Shown here: positions 1-11,888 of the stretch, piece after piece
Position numbering within the stretch: position 1 is the stretch's first letter
Layout: every line of letters begins with the position of its first letter
Notes under the pieces: model-generated
What the model saw: the letters and a program-made list of their open reading frames with translations, nothing else
Databases searched by the model: none
What the model was told of the DNA's origin: nothing
Translations under genes and position numbers: made by a program
Source of the DNA: Taxawa tesnikishii (nom. ined.)
Taxonomy: Eukaryota; Ascomycota; Dothideomycetes; Dothideales
Direction: 5' to 3'
Assembly: GCA_030247885.1 (NCBI GenBank)
Contig: JAPDRO010000016.1
Coordinates: 496,001 to 560,000 of the forward strand
DNA: 64,000 nucleotides

Positions 1-855
1 AACTGGACTGGACAGGGTGGTAGAAGGTGTCAGAGCTCAAGGCAAGGTTGCTAAGAGGCCAGTCAACGAGGGAAGGAGCGGTGGCCTGGGGCCTGGTATT
101 TGGGCTGGCAGATGAATCAGCATAGCGAGCACCGCTTCAACGGGACCTTCGCGACGAACAACATCTGCACGATTGAAGAATGTGCCCAAGCTCGGCTGCC
201 ACAGAGTTCCTGCTGGGCGTTTCAGGAGGTCCGATGCGCCTCTCAGAACGCGTCTGTCGAAGGACGATATCTCTGGATATGCCCTGCTCAGCGGACATGA
301 TGAAGATGGATGAAGATGGGTGAAGGCTGGTGGTGTGTTTGAGATCTTGAGGCGTTGAACATCCACGTTAGGAAACCTCAGCGACTGAGATTTACTGTGG
401 CACGCTCTTGAGAGCACCGCGAAGACATGCACGACGGAGCTTTGGGATGCGGTGGCAGTGCCTCTCCTTCAAGTCCATGGAGCAGATAGATGAAGTCTTC
501 GTGCATTCCCTTGCAAGCTGGCTCCGCGACAGAAGCCCACCAGCTTGACAGACGTGCCTGTTGGGAACATGTTATCACACACCCCTGTTGTACTACATAG
601 ATTGAAAGGCACAAAACCGATTACCATAGTAGCTACTTCGGTTGTCTACCTTGTTCATGAGAGGCCCTGCTCGAAGAACAAATCATTCCAGCAACCAAGA
701 TGCTGACAGCAATCTCTATCTGCGCAGACGTTCCCTTGTCCGTTTCCTTGACTGAATTGAATCGGCTATTGCACAAATGCCGATGATAGCCGACATTATG
801 GTCTCTTGCAGAAACCTTCGCCCTCGAGAAACCACCAATTAAGTTTGACGACTCG
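1..855. other. Left edge, no gene recognised
   Basis: Short open frames exist on both strands (for example 37-432 on the minus strand), but their translations are rich in S, R, P and L, show no known motif, and have no convincing splice partners. They may be the untranslated flank of a gene beyond the left edge. I see nothing here I can call. Confidence 0.5.
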
Positions 856-3252
856 TTGAATGGCAGAAAGCCCATCTGTACGCAGCGAGCAAAAAGCCGT
901 GAAGAGGATGGTATTATGGCGGCCTCAAGCTCTGCGCCTACGAGGATGCGCAAAGGGTGTCAAGTGCGTGCGAGAGCCGTCGGGCGCAATTGCCCAATAC
1001 GCGACAGGAACGGACAAGCTGACCAAATCCACTCCAGAACTGTCGTCTCAGACATCTCGGCTGTGAGTGGTGATTGCTCAGACGGAAACATTGCCCGACG
1101 CTGAAGGGAAGACGGTTGCAGGCGACGACAGACAACCTGCTTGCACAAGATGCACAAAGAGTGGATTAGAATGTGTTCGCGGCTTCAATATCCGCTTCCG
1201 CCATGAGATGAACCCAAGGTGGGTAAGTTCATCTAATTTACGAACTTGAGTGGCTAGAATGGTTGTTCTGGAGACTGCACTGTCCCTTTGCCAAATCTTA
1301 TCATCACGGAGCAACAAAGAGCACAACTGGTGCGGATGAGTTTGCTGTTCGTTGTGTGTTACTGCATACAGCAACAGACTGGTCTCTGGCACGATGTGTG
1401 TGTTTCAAGAGAGCTTCTTGTGTATGAGTTTCATGCACGTTGCCTCCTAACCAAGCATGGCATACGTCCACCTATTTAAGACAGCCCAATCGGATCAGAA
1501 TGTACACTAATCCCAGACCCTCAGCGTCGAAGGCAAGAAAGGCAGCGGACAGAACCAGCGCGACTACGACTTCTCAGAAAGCCAGCCTTGGCTCTCTACC
1601 AGACGGGCCTTGAGGTTCATCGATGAGACCCAGGAGCTAATCAGCATCTACGAAGATGGACTGGACCCTGAACTTGCCAGCAGACATGTGGAATCTTTGG
1701 AGAATTCAGCATTTACAGCTTACAATTCGCCAGCAGCCGCCAATGATGCTGAAGGGTCACGGCACAAAGCTTCGGAAGCAGCGGAAACACCAGCAACAGT
1801 AACTTCGGCAACAGTACCACAGAATCCTGGTGTGGTCTCGAGGGTCAACTGGCACAGTCCTTTTGCAGCATCGCCCGCCGACAGCCCGGGCCACAACCTG
1901 CATCAATCTGCAAACACGTATTCTACGCCACCTGTCGCTTTACCAGACACTGGAGGCGTCCTTCAGGGATCCTATCACGGTCCCGCACCTGGACTTGGTT
2001 TTCAGAGCACAGTCAGTATTCCTCACGGTCTTGGGCCTCTGCTCCAGCCAATTTCCGAGCCTTCCCCAGACTCTATCTAGATCAGCCTCTCTGGCCGCTA
2101 AATCTTCGAGAAGAGGCAAGGCTGCTACGTCATTTTATCGAACGTATTGCACCAAACATGGACCTCACGGACCCTTTCAATCACTTCGCTACTGTGGTAC
2201 CACAGCGCGCGGCCACCTGTCCACCTTTGCTCAATGCCGTCCTTGCATCTTCAGCCAGACATCTGAGCAGCATTAGTGACTATGACCCAGTAGTAGCTAA
2301 TAGATATCACCAACAATGCCTCAAATATCTTATTCCGATGCTGGACGACACTGCGGCCATCTTGGATGAGAACCTGCTTGCTTCTACCGTCATCTTACGG
2401 TTTCTGGAGGAGATAGAGGTACCAGTTTCAGGCCAGACTCGTCCTGAGAGCCAGCATCATTTGCTTGGCACGCATGCTTTCCTTACCGCACAAGAGCGCT
2501 CGAGTGCGACTGGTGGTCTTCGGCAAGCCGCATTCTTCTGTGGACTGCGGCAGGAGATCTATGTAGCGTTCGTCAACCAGCGATCCATCCTGCCAGCGCT
2601 GGAATTCTTCAACATCGACAGGTCTCTGAATCCTACAGACAACCATACGTGGGCCAACCGGTGAGTGTACCCTGCAAATTAACTTTACAACCATCTGCTT
2701 AGACAGCATAGCATTGTAGTGCACTGTGCAGACGTCCTCCGCTACTGCTTTGGTAATGTTGCTCACACCCACGCCATGTATACTCAACTGCTCGATTATT
2801 GCGACGGCTGGTTCAGTCAAAAACCATCTTCATTCACACCAATGTATTTCCGCGAGTGGGATAACGAAAACGTTTTGCCTGAAATCTGGATGCTCAGCGG
2901 CGAAGGCGCAACCGGGCTACAATACTACTACCTCACGAGAATCCTGCTTGCGGCGCACAACCCGAAGATTCCCAGACTTGGACCCGGACGGGTTGCTGCA
3001 TTGCGTGCAATGGATGAGGAAATCAAACACCATGTGCGCCTACTCTGCGGTATGGCTATCTGCAATGAACGGGTGAGCCCAAGTTTTGAGACGGCGAGTA
3101 TGGCTATTGCAATGGCTGGAGAGAAGTTCACGGAGAGAAATGAGCGGGAGGCGCTGCTCAACATCCTTCTCAGGACGGAAAAGGAACATGCTTGGCCCAC
3201 GGGCATTGCGCAGAAAGAACTCAAAGAGGCGTGGGGTTGGGTTGGTGGATGA
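856..3252 (+). CDS. Zn2Cys6 transcription factor, ARCA-like, N-terminus unresolved
   Basis: Probable nuclear DNA-binding regulator. The second half of a Zn2Cys6 cluster is clear at about 1134-1182 (PACTRCTKSGLECVRG). The first half is not: 940-985 gives RKGCQVRARAVGRNC, with Cys spacing unlike the canonical C-x2-C-x6-C, so it is either degenerate or mis-spliced by me. A middle exon (about 1525-2000) encodes QPWLSTRRALRFIDETQ and a Ser/Pro/Ala-rich linker. Then comes the fungal-specific regulatory region: WPLNLREEARLLRHFIERIAP, AATCPPLLNAVLASSARHLS and LRQEIYVAFVNQRSI, a pattern typical of ARCA-like fungal_trans_2 proteins. A GTGAGT...TTAG intron lies at about 2661-2702, and the last exon ends at 3252. 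The step from the linker frame to the conserved frame near 2000-2050 needs another intron or an indel. Start and first exons are uncertain; the target is unknown. Confidence 0.72.
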
Positions 3253-4616
3253 AGCAAGCCTGCTGTCTATCGCCCTGGAGCAGCAAGTGTGTGAAAAGAG
3301 TGCCTACGGAGAGCGGGCGCGACGCGACGGAAGTCCGGTCAGCTACATACGCCAACACATTCCCCACGTGGCCAACGCCTTCGTGGTAGCGCGCATTCCA
3401 GCAAAAAGCCCCAGGTCTTCAGCTGAGGGCATCCCTCGCCGTTGCTTTATACTGTAACCCGCGGGGCTAACGTGGGTGCAGCGGCTTCAACCTCGCATCT
3501 GGCGCGGCCCGTCGGACATATGCACCCAAACCGTAAAAACCTTCGGAGGAATGAATAGATGCACTCGACCAAAGGCGACCGACAACTGGGCATCCCGTCT
3601 GCTCTGCCATACATAAGCAGTCAACCAACGAGCTAGTACTATTGTGGGTGACCGTATGGGAACCCTCGTTGTTGAATGTTTTGTCATTTCGCTGAGCAGG
3701 GAGTGCTTCGCCTCCTTGTGTAGTGGCCGTAGGAAGAGTGAGTTGGATCCTGATTGATTCGACGTTCCAGCTTGAAGAACGGGGTTGAGAGAGAAATTGG
3801 GGTTATTGAGGCTAAAGCGTCCGAGTGCTCAGTGTCATGGATAATTACTAAAGGTTGTCGTTGGTATTAAAATCATGGAAGATGTGGCAGTGGGTGAAGA
3901 TTATGGACCCGTCTGCAGCGACAGTAACCTACACTTCCAAGGACCGTCCTCACTGAGCCAATAAGGCACTGTTGCAGGGAAACATCTATGCTGCAACATC
4001 CTTGTCTATCATCAACTCCGAGGTCGGTCTTCGTTTGTCGCTCTCCATCGTAGAAGGTGCCTCTTGAACCAAGTAGGATCTGGCAGTAGGGTAGACTCAA
4101 GCCCTACGTCAGAACGTGCTTCTACTTGCAACAGTGGCTTAGCACCATCGAAAATACTACCAAGACGATGACAGGGTGATCGGCGGGATATTCAGACTTG
4201 GCTACGATGCTTGCGATGCTTGGTAAACTTGGCAAAGCTTGTGTCGACTCACGCCACACCTCAAAGAGGTCTAGCCTGTTGCGTACAATTCTTCTGACAC
4301 GTCATGGCGCAGAACCACGCAAGACAGGTCTGGCATCCATCATCGCTTGGGTGTTTCGGCAGGGGTGGTGGCTATGTAGTGTATGTAAATACGTATGGTA
4401 GAGACGCGCCTAAAACCTGGTTTTCCACTCTTCTGTCGCTGGACATCCACAACTCTACACGATACGCCTTGCTCCTCGTTCTACTTGCATACGTAAATCT
4501 CGAGAAGCAGTACTCATACGAGTGCATTGAATCGTCGCTTCTACTCTTCGGTATTCTATCTGTCAGCATTTTTCCATCTTTGAACCGTCTCCAATCATCT
4601 GCCAACGCATACAGCC
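3253..4616. other. Intergenic, nothing recognised
   Basis: About 1.36 kb between two plus-strand genes. It would contain the 3' end of the regulator and the promoter of the phospholipase-D-like gene. Only short open frames without recognisable motifs are present. No repeat or RNA gene was seen. Confidence 0.5.
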
Positions 4617-6797
4617 ATGGCTTCCACAATTCCGGACTCGGTCTACAACTTCTGCCGCGACCCCCGATCCGTCTCCTCCCTCCTAGCGACAGACCCAGAC
4701 CTCACCCCCGGCGAGGCGGCGAAGAAACTCTACCATCCCGATAACTTTACCGTCTCCGAAGGCAAGCCGCCAACAGAACGCATTCCCGCCTCTCATGAGG
4801 AATTGCGGCGTGCTTACGAGTGCGGCAAGTGGGGTCCTACCAGGCCCAGCGAACTGTTCCTGAGGATCTTTCATGACAGCCTGGGGCCGTTGAGACATGA
4901 TCCGCTTATGGGCGTCTGCAGCCCGAGCTTGTTGGGCAGTTGTGGTGTTTTGCCGTTGACGGTTGTTGCGCCGTTGCCGGATATCTGCAGGCATATGGTG
5001 AGTGTTGTCTGTGATTTTCGTAATTCTATTCTGGCGGTAAAAATCATCTGCACATCAAACACACTAGGCTGTGACGACTGTCCAGTAGTGGCGTACAAAA
5101 GCCGAGTTGTTGTGCAAGCACACGCTTTGATAGATAACACGAAATTCTTATTGAACGAAATGTGGAAGGCTGAGAAGAAGTTTGGCTAATGAATGTTATA
5201 GTCGAATCTGATAGCCAGAGCCGAGAAGGAGGTGTTCCTTGCAACAAATTACTGGATGGACTCTGATGCATCAAGGCTGATTACAGATTCGCTCAAGGAG
5301 CTGTCCAGGCGAGCCGGCGAGAGGGGAGAAGGCGGTTGTCAAGATCATGTACGATCGGGGTAACGTCAAACAGGTAGGAGTTTACCCCATAGGAGAAAGG
5401 CTCCTCACTAACATCGAACAGGTGTTCGATAACCATCAGATAGTCCCAGAAAGCGAATATACTGGTAAGAATGTTCGTCTGCCTTCTAGAGAGGAAGCGC
5501 CGCACCTGGATCTGCAAGTCATGAACTACCACAGGCCTCTTCTCGGTACCTTCCATGCCAAGTTCATGGTTGTGGACCGTAAGATTGGTATCGTCAGTAG
5601 CAACAACATCCAAGACAATGACAACGTCGAGATGATGTCCCATGTGGAAGGGCCGATAGTCGATGCCCTCTACGACACTTTACTCATTTCATGGCACGGT
5701 GCGCTCGACCCACCGCTTCCGTCACGCAATACACCGGCTGCACAAGGCGGTCTGGTCACATTTGAGCAAGCATCGTTCAGGGGACTGTTCGATCAGCAGG
5801 GACAGCTGCTAGTTCCCGAGACTGGGGAGGCACGCTCACTGCAGCAAGTAGCGGACGACGGCAAGCGCGAACAGCTTCCCATCCACACTGGCGGAGATCC
5901 ACACTACGACGCCGACATTGCCGGCGAGGTAACGCGGATGCAGTCTGTCATGACACCGCGGGCAGGCGAGACGCCAATGGACGTTGTGACGCGCCATCTG
6001 AACCTATCCACACATCAAGATCGCAAAGCGTCGGCACCAGCCTGGGAACCCGGTAACGAAATGACTCCGTATATCCCTCACACGGTGCACGACCTCTTCC
6101 CCATGGCGCTCGTAAACAGGAAGCCATACGGCGCAGCGAACCACGAAGGCGTCAACATGCCACAAAACGAAGCCTGGCTGTCAGCTGTACGTAACGCAAC
6201 CAAGAGCGTGTTCATCCAAACCCCCGATCTGAATGCAGCGCCACTGCTACCTGAACTGCTCGCCGCCGTGCGACGTGGCGTCGAGGTAACGTACTACGTA
6301 TGTCTGGGCTACAACGACGCGGGTGAACTGCTGCCCTTCCAAGGCGGCCACAACGAGATGGTGGCCAACAAGCTTTACACCCAGCTCGAGACGCCGGCTC
6401 AACGCAGCCTGCTGCACGTGTACTACTACGTCGGCAAAGACCAGTCGCACCCGATTCACAACAAGTTTAAGAGCCGCTCGTGCCACATCAAACTAATGGT
6501 CGTCGACGGACATATTGGCATCATGGGCAATGGAAACCAGGACACTCAGAGTTGGTACCATAGTCAGGAGGTCAACCTTATGATCGACAACGCTCAGATC
6601 TGTGAAAAGTGGATGGAGGGCATTGATCGCAACCAGAATACGAAGCTGTATGGCAAGGCAAGCCAGGAGGATGGCATCTGGAGGGATGAGGAGGGAATGA
6701 AGCCCAAGGCGCTATTGGAAAAGACCCGGGCAGGTTCGCTTGGGCAAAGGGTGTTGTGGGTGCTGTGCAGAGGGTCCGGGGTGCTGGTGGATTCTAG
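4617..6797 (+). CDS. Phospholipase D-like protein with two HKD motifs
   Basis: Belongs to the PLD superfamily, which hydrolyses or transfers phosphodiester head groups through two HxKxxxxD motifs. Both are present: HAKFMVVD at about 5554 and HIKLMVVD at about 6484, each followed by the usual G(I/S)xxxN stretch. Exon 1 is 4617-4997 (MASTIPDSVYNF...), intron 1 is 4998-5201, and an in-frame 48-base intron fits at 5374-5421. Two frame breaks interrupt it. Between SNLIARAEKEVFLATNYWMD and AVVKIMYDRGN the frame changes at the GGGG run 5323-5326 (two bases short gives the smoothest reading). Near the end, the conserved tail GRFAWAKGVVGAVQRVRG is reached only if one base is restored at GGG 6693-6695. 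The expected stop is then 6795-6797; the uncorrected frame runs on to 6891. No signal peptide is obvious. The substrate is unknown. Confidence 0.82.
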
Positions 6798-7256
6798 GTT
6801 GAAGGCGGTGTTGGTTTATGACTTGTATGAGTGTGATGCTCCGACGGGATGCGACAAGCATTCCTGTAATCGAAGAGTACAAATACAATAGAAGAAGCTA
6901 GAATTGTGTTAATGGTATAGTGCGGCTTGCAGACGGAGGTGAGATTAGCGAGTTTCGATCTGCAGGAACAAAAACAAGATCCAGATTGAGACGCGGTCGG
7001 ACGCGTCGAGTGCGTCATCGAACATCGAAGTCGCGTTCGAGTGGACGTACCGCTCCCCTCTTGATCATTGCATGACTGTGTATCAACGACTCCATTGCAG
7101 GCCTACAGCATCTCTCTCAACCACTCCTTTCTCTTCCGTGCAAGCTGCAAGCTGATCATCTGTACCTTGGTGACCGCTATTCCACACGCGACGAACGGGT
7201 GGCGACATCGATCGCAAAGAGCGCACCCAAGAAAAATACCACTACAATCACTCATC
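6798..7256. other. Intergenic, 3' flank and promoter
   Basis: Separates the phospholipase-D-like gene from the SNF2 gene. It has pyrimidine-rich stretches just upstream of 7257 as often seen before fungal starts, but no motif I can name. Confidence 0.45.
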
Positions 7257-9940
7257 ATGGCCACGAGTACGATAGCTTCAGCAGATGCAGCCAATTCGGC
7301 TGCGACGACGCCCCAACCTCGCCGGACACACGCGATGGCAAGCCTACCTTGTCCTCGACCATGGAGAAGGAAGAGGCTAAGATGGCCGAGGCACGTCGTA
7401 AGCAGGACGAGAAGCGCGATCGCGAGAGACAAAAGGAGCTACAGAAAGACATTGATGGCGGCAAGCAGGTGGTAGATACGAAATACAAAGCGTTAGAGTA
7501 CCTCCTGAGCCAGAGCAAGCTGTACTCGACCATCATGCTGTCGCAAATGCAGAAACAGGAGGATGCAGACACAGCAAAGGACGAGAAGAGCAAGAAGCGA
7601 GCATTGAAGCGAGAAGAAACCATGGAAAAAGCTGCGCAAAGTGGTCAACGAAGAGCAACTCGTGCCGCGGTTGGGGCAGAGGATGCTGCTGAGGAGGCGG
7701 AAGTGGAGAAGGAGAAGCCTAAGCGCGGCACTAGAGGCCGTCCTGCTAAAGGAAATAAGAATGGAAAGATCTCTGATTATATCAAGAAGGAGGACCTACA
7801 GGCAAAGGCAGGAAGCACGTCGGTGACAGAAGCGCTGGCCGAAGAGGCGGACGGCGATGTCAAGCCTGGCGATATTGGTGTACAAAACTTGCGATCCGCG
7901 AAGCAACCCGAGCTTGTGAGCGGAGGGTTGATGCGAACATATCAGCTGGAGGGTCTCGAATGGCTTACTTCGCTATATGAGAACGGCCTTAATGGTATTC
8001 TGGCAGACGAGATGGGCTTGGGAAAGACAGTCCAGACCATTTCATTCCTCGCTTTCCTGCGAGAAAAGGGCACTCATGGGCCGTTTCTGATTGCAGCTCC
8101 TCTGAGCACAACCACCAATTGGGTAGCGGAGTTCAAGAAATGGACACCAAAGATACCGGTTGTGCTGTACCACGGCTCAAAGCAAGAACGAGAGGACATA
8201 CGAAGCAAGAAACTTAAGAATCCCGGCAGCAAGGAGTTTCCAGTAATTGTCACATCCTACGAAATCTGCATGAACGATCGGAAGTTCCTCGCGAATTACG
8301 GTTGGAAGTTTATCATTATCGATGAAGGTCATCGATTGAAGAACCTCAATTGCAGACTTATCCGAGAGTTACAGACTTACCAATCTGCCAACCGCTTGCT
8401 AATCACTGGAACGCCACTGCAAAACAATCTCGCCGAGTTGTGGTCTTTGCTGCATTTCCTCATGCCTACCATCTTCGACAAATTAGAGTCGTTTGAGGCC
8501 TGGTTCGATTTCTCTGCGCTCAAAGAGAAGAACGGATACGAGCAAATTTTGTCCGAAGACCGGAAGAAGAACCTCGTCACCTCATTACATGCGATCTTGA
8601 AACCTTTCCTCTTGCGTCGTGTAAAGGCGGACGTGGAGCATTCTCTGCCGAAGAAACGAGAATACGTCCTCTACGCGCCCTTAACACAGACCCAACGAGA
8701 GTTGTATCAGGAGATACTGGACGGTAACAGCCGCGCATATCTGGAGAACAAGGCCGTGGAGACCCTCAGCCGTGAGGGCACGCCAAACAATCGGAGTGCT
8801 CTCAAGCGCAAAATTGCGTCGGGCACATCAACACCAAACAAAAGCGCCAAAACGAGCCGGGCCTCAACGCCTGCTAGTGTCGCAGGCAGCACGCGCTCTC
8901 TCCGTATCAAGAAAGGCAAACAAAACTACGAAGAGCTCTCTGACACTGCATACTTCAAGCAGCTCGAAGACGGGTCCTCACCCGCACCGGTCGAAGAACC
9001 CGACTCTTCAGATCTAGAAGAAGAGGAACGTGCGCGCACGCTTGCGCTTGCGAAGAAGCAGATTGGAGCCAAGAAGCTTCAAAATCCCATCATCCAGCTG
9101 CGCCTGTGCTGCAACTCCCCACACAATTTCTACTACCCCTTCACCGCCGAAGATGAAAGTGACGTGGACGAGACGCTCGTAACCGAGAGCGGGAAGATGC
9201 TGTTACTAGACCGACTTCTGCCCGCGTTGCTGAAAGAAGGACACAAAGTGCTAATATTCAGCCAATTCAAGACCCAACTCGATCTCATAGAAACCTACTG
9301 CACGGTGTTACGTCATTGGCCTATCTGTCGCATCGACGGCTCGATACCGCAGAGCGAGCGGCAGGAACAGATCAACAGTTTTAATGCTTCCAAAACTGGG
9401 GACAAAGACGCGACGAATGTTTTTCTGCTGAGTACTAGAGCGGGAGGTCAGGGGATCAATCTTGCGGCCGCGGATACAGTGCTTCTGTTCGATAGCGACT
9501 GGAACCCGCAGCAGGACCTGCAGGCGCAGGATCGCGCGCACCGAATCGGGCAGACGAGGCCTGTGATTGTATACCGCTTTGCGACAAAAGGGACTGTCGA
9601 GACCATGCTGCTCGAAAAAGCAGAGTCGAAACGGAGGTTGGAGAAACTCGTCATCCAGAAGGGCCGCTTCCGGTCGCTGCGCGGAGAAGGCGGCGGCTCG
9701 ATGGGAGACATGGAGGAGTTGAGGGCGTTGCTGAGTCGCGATGATGGAGAGAGGATTGATTTGGATGAGGGCATAGGCAAGGAGATTCTGAGTGATGGGG
9801 ATTTGAGGATTTTGACGGACAGGAGTGAGGGGGCGTTTGAGCGCGCGGAGAAGGGTGAGGACGCGGTTGGGGCCATGTTCAAGGCTGTGGAGACGAAGAA
9901 AGATGGTGAGGGAGGGCTGTTGGAGCAGTTGCAGAAGTGA
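7257..9940 (+). CDS. IRC5: SNF2-family chromatin remodelling ATPase, IRC5/LSH (HELLS) type
   Basis: A nuclear DNA translocase of the SNF2 superfamily, in the IRC5/LSH branch linked to recombination control and heterochromatin. The protein has a charged coiled N-terminal region and an acidic/basic linker. The DEXD helicase half follows: Walker A DEMGLGKT at about 8010, Walker B DEGH at about 8320, LITGTPLQNN at about 8400. A Ser/Thr/Lys-rich insertion separates it from the C-terminal helicase half, with STRAGGQGINLAAADTV at about 9430 and QAQDRAHRIGQ at about 9520. It appears intronless. The start is ambiguous. ATG 7257 begins MATSTIASADAANSAATTP in another frame, joining the main frame only if one C is restored at CCCC 7311-7314. 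The first ATG in the main frame is 7361 (MEKEEAKMAEARR). I favour 7257 because the downstream SPDTRDGKPTLSSTMEKEE reads like coding sequence. Confidence 0.92.
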
Positions 9941-10337
9941 GATCGACTTCAGGGGTGTTGGCGGTGTCCAAGCTGGGGTGGGTGTTCGGATGGCGATGAG
10001 CCTTGTTTGGTTACACCCGCTGTTGTGGTGACCTGTTTTGGGTCACTAATGTAAATCACCATATAGCCCATTTTATTGTGCAACCGTCGCAAGATGGATT
10101 GGATGTGGTCTTGTGTATCTCCGATGTTTATGTCTATGTTTCCTCGCACAAGAAGGAAACAAATCAGTCTCGCGTCCAACGCGCAGACGCGCATTCCCGC
10201 GATGTTTTCGCGTTATTCTCGTATTCAAAATCAGTGAGGAAAATGTGCATTTTCTCCGTTGCTTGACTTTCGAAACGAACGAGTTTCGTCGAGTTTTTGA
10301 ATCTTTGCGACTCTTTTACGTAATAAATAGTAGGCTA
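9941..10337. other. 3' flank of the SNF2 gene, left flank of the transposon
   Basis: Becomes steadily more A+T-rich toward the transposon. No open frame with a recognisable product. The TA at 10338-10339 is the left target duplication of the element. Confidence 0.5.
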
Positions 10338-10339
10338 TA

Positions 10340-10368
10340 TGGTGACTCGTCAAAAGTATCGGAATTCT
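10340..10368. repeat. Left terminal inverted repeat of the Tc1-like element
   Basis: Twenty-nine bases starting TGGTGACTCGTCAAAAGTAT, identical to the reverse complement of 11660-11688. Directly preceded by TA. Confidence 0.93.
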
Positions 10369-10518
10369 CCGAATCTGAATCCTACCCTCGGATGCACTAC
10401 CATATGCTTTGTACTCACAACACTAGCAATTGACTAGCAAACTAAGTATAGAATAGTTCAAACACCATAGATTTGCGTTACAATTCAGGAAAAGTGATCT
10501 TCGTTAGTATTTAGTGTA

Positions 10519-11598
10519 CTAGCCATCGTTATGAAGGCAAGCCTGAATCCTATCTATCATGCTAGCAACATAGTTGTACACCTTCTCACTATCAACCTGA
10601 TCCCATGCACTAATGAGTGCATCCTCCATCCTCTCATGAATGCATTCCTCACTACCAGACTAGCGATCCATGTCAGGAAAGAGCTCAAAAACCTTCTTCT
10701 TTAGCATAGCCCAAAGGTGCTTAATTGGATTCAAATCTGGTAAGTATGGAGGCTAGTCTTTCAACAGATTGATGCTATTCTTCTTCAGAAAAGCTGCTGA
10801 CTTTTTGGCTGTATGGACTCCAGCATTATTCTGTTGAAACAGCAGTTCTTCTTTGTACATAGGGAGCAGGCCTATAGTAAGAGCATCAATGTATGAGTTT
10901 GCTGAGTAGCCTTGCCTCTTTGACTCCATATCCCTACGCATAATAATCAACTCAGTCTTTTGATCATTGTAGATACCACCCCATACCATGATACGTATGT
11001 CCTTGCTCTTGTTGAATGGTTGTACCTTGTCTTTGTCGTATGCTTGGCCAGACATTCGCCATACCCATACAGCTGGTTTGCCAGCTCCACGCTCTATAGA
11101 ACACTCGTCTGAAAAGATGACTTTTAGCTAGTCTTCAACAGTCCAATGCTTGTGTAATTCACACCATTCTCTTCTCTTTTTGGCAGTAGCCTCTGACAAC
11201 AAAGGTCGCTTCTTGGCAATCTAATCTTGGATGCCTTGATCCTTTAGAATCCGGTAAACAGTTGAGTGGCTGCAATCTAGCTAGAGATCCTTCAAAAGCT
11301 CGCTATAGGTTTTGAATGGATTGTTACGTGCGTAACGAAGGATAGCACGCTTTGTGCGCTCTGTACAACGCTGTGGACGGCCTAAGCGAGGTTTTAAGAC
11401 ACCTTGTGGATTGTTGGAGGCGTTGTTAATAGTCCTGTTGATGGTGGAAGCTAGTACGTTGAAAAGGTCGCGTATCTTATATTGTGGCATACTAGTAGCA
11501 GCCGCTCTAACGATCTGATTTCTCGTAGCTGGTGAGAGCTCAGTCTGGCGACGTCGGTTACGCGAGATAGTAGCAAGAGCACGAGTTTGAGGCGCCAT
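10519..11598 (-). pseudogene. Tc1-like transposase with five TAG stops (RIP-type decay)
   Basis: Reading the minus strand from ATG 11598 gives one unbroken 359-codon frame, a normal length for a Tc1-type transposase, ending at the TAG at 10519-10521. The N-terminus is a helix-turn-helix region (MAPQTRALATISRNRR, then CSHSTVYRIL). The catalytic half has IFSDECS, a QQNNAGVHTA block and PYLPDLNPIKHLW. Five internal codons are TAG, at 11281, 11221, 11128, 10753 and 10660. At 11128 and 10753 the context (VED*LK, KD*PPY) shows the family's tryptophan, so TGG became TAG. The second catalytic Asp reads Asn and the third acidic residue reads Lys; both are G-to-A changes on the coding strand. All these fit CpA-to-TpA mutation, the signature of repeat-induced point mutation. 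The protein cannot be active. Confidence 0.9.
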
Positions 11599-11659
11599 AA
11601 TGGTAGTTCAATTGATGGAGGGTGTTCTGGTTTGACGCGTTGCGACGATCAATCGCGGA

Positions 11660-11688
11660 AGAATTCCGATACTTTTGACGAGTCACCA
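11660..11688. repeat. Right terminal inverted repeat of the Tc1-like element
   Basis: Twenty-nine bases ending TTTTGACGAGTCACCA, mirror image of 10340-10368. Directly followed by TA. Confidence 0.93.
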
Positions 11689-11888
11689 TACTATATATCA
11701 TATATATTAAAAGTACGAGGAACGCAGCACCTTCGTCGCGAGCCCCACTTCGCATCTTCGACCAAGTGTGAACAGCTTCATTCACAGTCACTCGGCGTGT
11801 TCGAAGCAAACACACCATCCTTCAAAATGCTATTGTCCACCTAGCCAGATCGACCGCACATCTGACATGAACAGAAATCCCAGTAGGG

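Larger units (their letters stand above)
10340..11688 (-). mobile_element. Tc1-like DNA transposon, complete ends, inactivated
   Basis: A 1349-base element flanked by TA on both sides (10338-10339 and 11689-11690), the target duplication expected for Tc1/mariner. It has perfect 29-base terminal inverted repeats beginning TGGTGACTCGTCAAAAG. A single transposase gene lies inside on the minus strand. The element occupies the gap between the SNF2 gene and the Dicer gene. Its right end is only 200 bases from the Dicer start codon. The transposase frame has no frameshift but carries several stop codons of one type, described in the transposase entry. No matching second copy exists in this window. 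Confidence 0.93.

Noticed and set aside
5422-6797. Reading the phospholipase-D-like gene as starting at 5347
   Set aside because: The N-terminal exon (4617-4997) and the following SNLIARAEKEVFLATNYW stretch belong to the same family. The internal start is an effect of the frame break.
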